Below, in pieces: positions 57,720-64,000 of a stretch of 64,000 nucleotides of DNA. This stretch comes from Sarcocystis neurona (lineage: Eukaryota; Apicomplexa; Conoidasida; Eucoccidiorida; Sarcocystidae). Below the pieces are notes generated by a model. It did no database searches. It worked only from the letters and a program-made list of their open reading frames with translations, and was not told where the DNA came from. The stretch lies in contig KL647294.1 of the NCBI GenBank assembly GCA_000727475.1, positions 549,645 through 613,644 of the forward strand, given 5' to 3'. A program made the translations under genes and the position numbers. Positions within the stretch are counted from its first letter, which is position 1, and every line of letters begins with the position of its first letter.

Positions 57720-58181
57720 TCAACCTGCAACTCGCGCATGCACTGGCTTCAGTGACCCGTCACCGCTAGCGAACACACACCGCACAGTCGTGTCACAAAG
57801 AGTCTTCAGTTGACCACGGCAGGTACTGCCAGCTTGCCCTAGGTACTTCCCAAAGATCAATGTATCCCTCATAAAGTGTGCTCCGTTGTGGTCGAAAGAT
57901 CAAATGACTCACGCAGGAAATTTCCCCTGCAGTTTTTGAAACATCACGATTTCCTTTCACTGCAGGGCCCATTCCGCATCCGACACCCTCTGTGAGACTC
58001 CAGTAACGTCGGAACGTCTCTACGCAGGGCAATTTCGAGAAGCAGCACGGGTTCCCCCTGCGTCTTCGCCAGCCTTGGAAGTGGCCGCTAGCAGAAGCCT
58101 TGATGGAATACGCCACCCAGGTCGTCCAGCAGATGCACCTTTCGCCCTCATGCGAACCCCTCGTCCCTGCAAACGACGACT
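57720..58181. other. Region between acetyl-CoA synthetase and a divergent candidate gene
   Basis: Would hold the ACS promoter. A plus-strand segment at about 58010-58186 (GNFEKQHGFPLRLRQPWKWP ... ANDDYD) also reads as coding and ends at GAT|GTACAT, but joining it to 58233 would need a 46-base intron. Confidence 0.3.
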
Positions 58182-58627
58182 ATGATGTACATTCTTGCCT
58201 CAGATCCTTTTGATTGCCGATTTGCCCTTCAGGACAAGACTGCCGTGTGCGTAAACGAACAAGAGACTCACACACTCATACTCGCCAACGACGGGCTCTA
58301 CGTGATTTCGGCTTTGTGGTCGGATGCCTGGAGGGAAGGCCACAAGAACGCAAGGAAGGGCTGCGAAATCCTGGCCCACGTGAACTGTCGCCTTCGCTTA
58401 CAAGCTGGGCTTCTTCACCCTATTCTCTGCCAAACGTGACCCGTGACACGACACGCGGCCGGTGTCGATTGCTGTATCAGGATTTCCTGCCGGCAGCGCA
58501 GAGAAGCACTACGTACGCACGTCTAGCGGAGCCACTCAATGCGCGTCGTGTGGACACTCAGGTCACTCAGTTCCTTCGAGCACTGCGCATGACAGATCGG
58601 ATGCGTAACCAGGGAAGCACATACTAA
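58182..58627 (+). CDS. Candidate two-exon gene, unknown 114-residue protein
   Basis: Exon 58182-58379 (MMYILASDPFDCRFALQDKT ... LANDGLYVISALWSDAWREG) ends at CAC|GTGAAC; exon 58481-58627 follows GCTGTATCAG (DFLPAAQRSTTYARLAEPLN ... RMTDRMRNQGSTY, TAA). Both are phase 0; the intron is 101 bases. Head-to-head with acetyl-CoA synthetase, 462 bases apart. Alternatively the true start lies upstream in a different frame through a 46-base intron. No family recognised. Confidence 0.33.
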
Positions 58628-60088
58628 TTCTCAGCGCGCATTGCAAGCAATGACTCACATCTTTACAGTCATCTATATCCGAAAACAACCTCTAAAGATA
58701 GACCACACCGCGAAGAAGTGTGCATTCAGTCGGTAGATCTACTGCACACCGGCACAAGGCAGTTGGAGTCAAGGAAGAAAAACGCACACAACAAAGAAAG
58801 TCTGACCGTCGTGCTAGCCGGAAATGCCAAGCACGCGGAAAAGCATATACGTCACTTTTGTACAGCTGTGGTAGCAAAAGAGAAGATCCTTAAAACCGCT
58901 GCCATCAGAATGGTCCAGAACAAAACTGCCGTCCCCCCCTCACGCCTGCCACCATACGCGCGAAACATGCGGCACGACCCGCCCGTCGTCTTCGGAGGTC
59001 GAGGGGTTTACTTGGCGAAGGACATGGCTTGTTTTTCTCAGTTGTACATTTTCGACTTTTGAAATCAGGCATCACTACCTTTTTTCAGACCACCCTGCGG
59101 GTGAATAGCGGTGTCACCAAAACTCGCCGTAGCTCTAGACGGATATCGCTGCCCCCCCAATACTGGAACGTGTGCGTTCAGGCGGGGGAAGGCAACACGA
59201 CACTGCGTGGGTCTTTGGAGTGAGTGATGCATGTCTGTCTGCACCGGTTCCGACACGCACGCATACGTGACAGCTTGGTCTGCCGCTAGATATTTTTCCA
59301 CATGCAACGCTGAGGGCCCCCCAGTCGGAATGTTTTACATGAAAGAATGTAGCACGCCTCTTCGTAGCGGAGGAAACACGTTGCTGCAGAAGCCACAGTG
59401 CCGCACAAGGAACACACATAGGTACTCCGCCGTCTCTCCAGACATCCAAGACGACAACTAATAAGAGTAAAGGCCCCGAATTTCCCAAAACGTGAGCCTC
59501 ATCCGTTGTCGAATCGTAACAACTCCGTTTCATACGAGCGCCTTCCCGTATGGGTGAATGCCAGATTCCGTCACTTGTTCCCGTCATAACGCATGTGGCG
59601 CGATATTTCTAGTTGTGTAGAATTCACACGGACGCGACCGCCGGCTTCTGTCAGACCATACCTTATAACCTCTTCATGCATGTACGGGAGCATTTTAGAA
59701 GCCGTTCGCCTTAGCGCGTGAGGATGTATCTCCGACCACTAGGCTTCTTTGAACACGAAGCTAAATAGATATGCATATATATATATATATATGTGCACAC
59801 CTACGAATGTACGTATATATGCACAAGTGGAGAGTGTGTGCGACGCACATGCGAATGCACGTATATGTGTACACGTGGAGACTGTGCCCGACGCATATTT
59901 CCCGACCGGAGCGGCCTCAAATGGCCCGTTTCACTTCTCGTTGAAGGGAAGTACGCTGCGCGCTGCCCTCTGTGGTTTACGAGACGTGAAAATGCACGTA
60001 GAAAGTGGGCCTCAATCCAGGTGAGCCATGAGCAAGGTGTCACGTAAATTGCGTCACTGTTCAATCAGTAGTGAGCCGCAGAAGCGAT
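58628..60088. other. Intergenic with (TA)n microsatellite
   Basis: A TATATATATATATAT run sits at 59771-59795, followed by a repeated ACGTATATGTG(C)ACA...GTGGAGA(G/C)TGTG unit (about 59811 and 59861) of about 50 bases. No supported gene. Confidence 0.4.
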
Positions 60089-60718
60089 ATGGCCATAGTG
60101 TTGCTACGGGTCGACACAGCCACTGCCTTGATTGATGTGGATCGGCTGATCGATCTTGTGGATCCAGCTGAAAGGGATCACTTCGAATGTATGGCGGTTA
60201 GCCTCGTTACGGTGTGGCCGCTTACAGTCAGAAACGTGCGCCACAGGAACACGGACGGTTCCTGTGTCAAGCGTCCTTTGGGCCTTATACTAGGGAGTAC
60301 CAATTAAGGAGATGTTCCAGCTCCACTCAGATCAACAAACACGGGTGCTGCAGCGTTCTACGTCAAGCGATCTGATACGTGCAAAGTGCAGATTTTTTTT
60401 CCAGGCATAATACAAAGATGTCCCTGGAGAGATATTTAAGCTCATGTGCGAGCTCTGCTGCTGTCTGACCGTATTACTGATCCAGCACCGAAGGTGATCT
60501 ACCTTCGATGGCAAGAAATGTATTTGGCTTGCTCCTTAGGGGGGAGATACGCAGTACATACCAGCGTTTCACGACCCTCCCGGTTTTGTGTATGCTTCAC
60601 TTCGTTCTGTGCGCCGCCCCTGCCTCCCTTTCCGCCCTTCATACGCTTACCACGAGAACACACTACACAGGTGTGGCGGGAGTCGATCGAACTGCTCTTT
60701 CAAGAGCACGACCCGTAA
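60089..60718 (+). CDS. Candidate small three-exon gene or gene 3' end (66 residues)
   Basis: Segments 60089-60188 (MAIVLLRVDTATALIDVDRL then IDLVDPAERDHFE, donor T|GTATGG), 60418-60470 (VPGEIFKLMCELCCCLT, AAG acceptor, donor ACC|GTATTA) and 60671-60718 (VWRESIELLFQEHDP, TAA; acceptor CACTACACAG) join in phases 1 and 0. The product is acidic and helical with a CELCCC cluster. The first Met may be internal and more 5' exons may exist. No family recognised. Confidence 0.35.
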
Positions 60719-61983
60719 TCTTCTGTCGTTTACTATGTGCTCAACATATTTGCCGCCAGGACCTTCATAGGACGGGAGCCCCCGTTTCAAACGTTCACCT
60801 GAATACGCGCGTCGACCTAGTGCCCTAGAGGACACTTCACCAGCAAGTGTACCCCTGACCTGCACTACAGCACCGTAGTTGCTGTTCGTGTAGAACCCAG
60901 AGGACGACGCGGTGCTTTTACAAAGATTCAAATGGCGTAGAATGACACACTGTTGAATGGTAAAGCACAAGGCATCTCCAGAGAATAGCCACCGCGGGAC
61001 GTAGTGCTTGTTCACTTTCAAAAGCATGTAAAAGCAATATGCAGACGAGCGCGTAAAATGCAGGCGCACACGGAGACTTCTGCAAAATCGTCGCCCGCTA
61101 CATTGGGGGGGCACCTTCGGCGTAGAGGCACGACGTGACCCGGCGGTGTCTGGAACCACAAGCAGGATTGTACGACCTGTGCACTAGACTTGCGGAGATC
61201 AACACAGCAGTGACCGGTTGCACGGAATTAGCACAGCGTTGAGCGTACATCCAGTGTCCTCCGCTCCGGTGTATGGTCCGTCGCTTGACAGATCGGAGAG
61301 ACGTAAGACAGGATGACGTGATGCGAACACATAGATAGGGACGTTTGACGGCTGGACGTCTCTTTTGTTCGAATTCCACAGCCTGTTGCGTACTCGCTCC
61401 ACAGAGGTGGTGCCCCACGAAATAAATGGCATCTACCTACAACACTTACTGAAGCACTGTCACCACACGTCCACTGCCGTCCTGCGTCCAGTAAGAAAAT
61501 GTGAGCGCTGGGCTTCTCTGTGCGCCCTAGTGCGTGTGAAACAGCGTCGCTGCTGCGGCTTTTCTAGTGCGAGGCCTGCCACAGCCTAGCAGAAGTGCAA
61601 ACACATATATTATCTGTTTTTCTTGTCCGCAAACGTTTTTTTCAGCACAAATGTCGGACGGGAGCCGTGAAGTAGTCCACAAGAATAAGGCGAGCAGCGC
61701 AAACAAATACTAGCGTATGCTTCACGTCAAACAGAACGAACTACGAACTCGACAAAAACAGTGTCACACAAAGGGCCCATCGGTTCTCGGGATCTACGGT
61801 ATCCGCGATGTAGGGTACGGGGACTGCCAACCTCATCAATTACCCGTCACTTACACCACAACTAAACTCCTACTATAATTTCAACTTAGATAAACTCTGC
61901 ACGTGGGCTCTGTTCGACAAGTCTTCACCATACTACATTCGAACTGTAAAATCTTCCCGGCAATCGAGCTGATACCGCTACAG
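60719..61983. other. Intergenic, no supported gene
   Basis: Short frames on both strands only. Nothing else noted. Confidence 0.4.
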
Positions 61984-62181
61984 AACTCGCAACTCACAGA
62001 GGCGGCAGCACCATCCGCGGACGCCAGGAGACGCAAGCAATTAAGACGCAGAGAGGCCCGAGAAGGCACCATAGCCCCAGCCGCACCGAGCCAGAAGCAG
62101 GTGCGACGACTTTCTGACATCTTTAGACGTAGGTTACAGCAGCAGTTCACTAGCAAGAACGTCAGCCTGGTGTGTTGCTAG
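61984..62181 (+). other. Candidate Arg-rich terminal exon
   Basis: After a CCGCTACAG acceptor-like site the frame reads NSQLTEAAAPSADARRRKQL..., then APSQKQ, an internal GTGCGA donor-like site, and VRRLSDIFRRRLQQQF before a TAG at 62181. Very rich in Arg and Ala. It faces the RRL-array gene tail to tail. Composition alone cannot prove coding. Confidence 0.25.
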
Positions 62182-62591
62182 GCTTCCTGTACTTCCTTCC
62201 CTCTTTTCTAATTATGTCTCGACAGTTCTGGACCACGCCGCCGAAAGGTGTGTGAAAGACAAAATGACAGGGTATATTCCCCGTGTGCTGCGCAAGTGAC
62301 CGGCACTGCTACTACCAATTACTCCTCAGGCGCATATACCGACTGCTCTTCTATGCTGCCTGTCGTGTCCTTTTGTTTAAACTGGTAGTCCGACTCTGAA
62401 GCAGAAAAAGCTGTAGAGTACTCATGTTAACAAACCGAGAGAGTCAAATCAGCCCCTTTGCGCTTCGCAGCAGGTTATGTTGGTTCACTCCCTTCCTGCT
62501 ATAGAATTCTCCCGTTCAGCCGGAAGCGCGATGCATCTGCTTCGTCTACGAAAAACACTTTGGAGGTTCCCTGCATCAGAGCACACAAAAC

Positions 62592-64000
62592 CTACTGGTG
62601 TGCCACAGCCGCCCCTCTCAAAAATGCATTTGTGTTTGGTACCGCATCACTCTCGAGATCTGACGTTGAAGAATCCTCTGTCGAACCGTATGCGGAAGTC
62701 GAATCGTCAATATCCGCACAATGGCCGCAGCCGCAGTGCCCTTCGTCTTCCCACTCTGCCTCTGGCACCTCCGGATCGACTGTTTCAGCGGATGGATCCT
62801 CTTCTGCAAGGAGTCGGCGAAGAGTAAGTGCTTCTGCGGTGCATTGCGCGTCCTGGTTCACCGGTTCAGTAGCCTCTTCAGAAATGTCGTTCAGCATATG
62901 CGCATCAGCGTCATCGGTTGCACCTCCTTCTGCTTCCGTTGCGTGATTTACATTTGAACCTGCAAGACTCTTTTCTTCGTGGTCACGATACTCCCGCGTT
63001 GTTTTAGTGGCAGCTAATCGCCGTCGCAGAGAAAAGACCGTTTGGTGCTCAATCCCCTCTTCAGTAACGTCAGACAAGGTGTCTCCAAGATCTTCAGACG
63101 TACCTACGGGAAGCGCTGTTTCTGTAGAATCTACGTCTGTCCCTGGAAGTACGGAAATTGTGGGGCCAAAATCTTTTTCTTTTCCTTCGTAGTCGCCTTC
63201 TTCAACGGTTTCAGGAGCAGGTTGTTCACCATCCCCGTCCTGTTCATTAGAGAGGCGGCGGACATCCGTACTCAGACCGAGATCTTCCTCCACATGTGCT
63301 TTTCCTTCGTAGTCGCCTCCTTCAGCGGTTTCAGAAGCAGATTGTTCCCCATCCCCGTCCTGTTCACTAGAGAGGCGGCGGACATCCGTACTCACGCCGA
63401 GATCTACCTCCACATGTGCTACTTCCGGTGGCTGCTCAAGGGCTGTGACTGGCGGCATCTCCGCTTCTCTTGACTTCTGCAAACAGCCGTCTTCCGCACC
63501 CTCTGCACCGTTAGCCCCTACCACGTCCGCTGCGCTTCCTTGGATGTTCCCCGCAACTCTGGAAAAGCTTTCATTGTCTGTGTCCAGTGCCACCTCCTCT
63601 AGTCGGCGATGGTCAGCTCCACTGTGAAGGACAAAGCCGTCCTCAATTCCTTCTTTGTCTTCCGAAACAACGCTCCCCGTCTCCTCCATGAGATCCTCAA
63701 GTGCTTCTTGAACCAGTTCAGAGGCAATCAGACTAGCTACTCCGTCTTCCACAGGTGCCTCTTCAGACGCGTTCTGTTCATCGTCAGATAATCGGCGGCG
63801 GTGAGATTCACCGTGGTGGACAGAGCCATCCTCAACTCCTTCTTTGTCCTCCGAAACAACGCCTCCCGTTTCCTCCACGAGACCCTCGACTGCTTCTTGA
63901 ACCGGCTCAGAGGCAAGCAGGCTAGCTACTCCGTCTTCCACGGCTGCCTCCTCAAACACGGTCTGTTCATCGTCAGATAATCGGTGGCGGTCAGATTCAG
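62592..64000 (-). CDS. Acidic repeat protein with multiple RRL (TEXEL-like) motifs, 5' end outside window
   Basis: The frame is open from the window edge to TAG at 62592 (at least 468 residues), with no intron needed. It is strongly acidic (Glu, Asp, Val, Ala, Ser) and punctuated by RRL: 63789-63797 (RRLSDDE), 63600-63608 (RRLEEV), 63372-63380 (RRLSSEQ), 63252-63260 (RRLSNEQ), 63015-63023 (RRLAATK), 62811-62819 (RRLLAEED), plus a degenerate HRLSDDE at about 63978. Two segment types are tandemly repeated: a 63-residue unit (EDGVASL...VVSEDKEG) and a 40-residue unit (STDVRRLS...DYEGK). The last part has a CGCGHC-type Cys cluster (GHCGCGHCADIDD), then a Ser/Thr stretch, and it ends FLRGAAVAHQ. 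In coccidia RRL is the core of the TEXEL motif cut by Golgi ASP5 in dense-granule proteins, so an exported or vacuolar protein is inferred; the signal peptide would be outside the window. Confidence 0.75.
   Translation of the reverse strand, partial: ESDRHRLSDDEQTVFEEAAVEDGVASLLASEPVQEAVEGLVEETGGVVSEDKEGVEDGSVHHGESHRRRLSDDEQNASEEAPVEDGVASLIASELVQEALEDLMEETGSVVSEDKEGIEDGFVLHSGADHRRLEEVALDTDNESFSRVAGNIQGSAADVVGANGAEGAEDGCLQKSREAEMPPVTALEQPPEVAHVEVDLGVSTDVRRLSSEQDGDGEQSASETAEGGDYEGKAHVEEDLGLSTDVRRLSNEQDGDGEQPAPETVEEGDYEGKEKDFGPTISVLPGTDVDSTETALPVGTSEDLGDTLSDVTEEGIEHQTVFSLRRRLAATKTTREYRDHEEKSLAGSNVNHATEAEGGATDDADAHMLNDISEEATEPVNQDAQCTAEALTLRRLLAEEDPSAETVDPEVPEAEWEDEGHCGCGHCADIDDSTSAYGSTEDSSTSDLESDAVPNTNAFLRGAAVAHQ
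63241..63480. repeat. Two 120-bp coding tandem repeats
   Basis: TGTTCA(T/C)TAGAGAGGCGGCG at 63241 and 63361, followed by GACATCCGTACTCA and CACATGTGCT, in exact 120-bp register; codes the 40-residue VRRLS(S/N)EQDGDGEQ unit. Confidence 0.9.
63600..64000. repeat. 189-bp coding tandem repeats, running off the window
   Basis: CGTCAGATAATCGG(C/T)GGCGG lies at 63782 and 63971, 189 bases apart, and the intervening sequences align throughout (CTCCGTCTTCCAC, TCCTCCA, CTTTGTC(C/T)TCCGAAACAACG). Codes the 63-residue acidic unit. Confidence 0.9.

Noticed and set aside
57386..57813. Plus-strand frames over ACS exon 1
   Set aside because: Shadows of the long, well-supported first exon of acetyl-CoA synthetase.

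Overview
The window looks like nuclear DNA of a coccidian apicomplexan. Base composition is roughly balanced, genes are sparse and broken by many introns with GT..AG boundaries, and intergenic DNA is full of TATA/GTATAC microsatellites and local tandem duplications. A SUMO whose first exon (MSDDKKDD...) matches what I remember of coccidian SUMO, an axonemal CFAP100 homologue (coccidian microgametes are flagellated) and a protein with an array of RRL motifs fit this. Low gene density and kilobase-sized introns suggest a large-genome member such as a Sarcocystis-like species; that is inference. No rRNA, tRNA, CRISPR or bacterial operon structure was seen.

Layout. 1-2.3 kb: no gene seen. 2.3-10 kb (+): CFAP100/CCDC37 homologue in at least 12 exons. 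10-17.7 kb: mostly non-coding, with a lone minus-strand exon-like frame (13.0-13.9 kb) and an 85-bp perfect tandem duplication. 17.7-19.0 kb (+): unknown 200-residue protein in four phase-consistent exons. 20.2-22.0 kb (+): unknown Cys-rich protein whose exons are hidden because they lack internal ATGs. 22.8-23.2 kb (+): 3' end of a further unknown gene, convergent with SUMO (23.4-25.5 kb, minus). 25.5-30.6 kb: no convincing gene; a 96-bp tandem repeat with inverted ends. 30.6-37.4 kb (+): ankyrin-repeat-containing protein, six exons. 37.4-41.2 kb: microsatellites. 41.2-44.1 kb (minus): thioredoxin with a serine-rich tail and a large minisatellite in its second intron. 45-49 kb: small unknown exons on both strands. 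49-51.8 kb: repeats. 51.8-57.7 kb (minus): complete acetyl-CoA synthetase in eight exons. 58-62.2 kb (+): short unassigned coding candidates. 62.6-64 kb (minus, running off the window): acidic repeat protein with six RRL motifs plus one degenerate copy.

The genes do not form a pathway. The assignable ones are housekeeping (acetyl-CoA production, sumoylation, redox) or microgamete-related (axoneme). The item most worth following up is the RRL-array protein: RRL is the core of the TEXEL motif cut by the Golgi aspartyl protease ASP5 in coccidia, and its regular repetition between acidic segments suggests a multiply processed dense-granule-type protein. All exon models were built by hand from splice signals and reading phase; those without recognisable homology are marked with low confidence.
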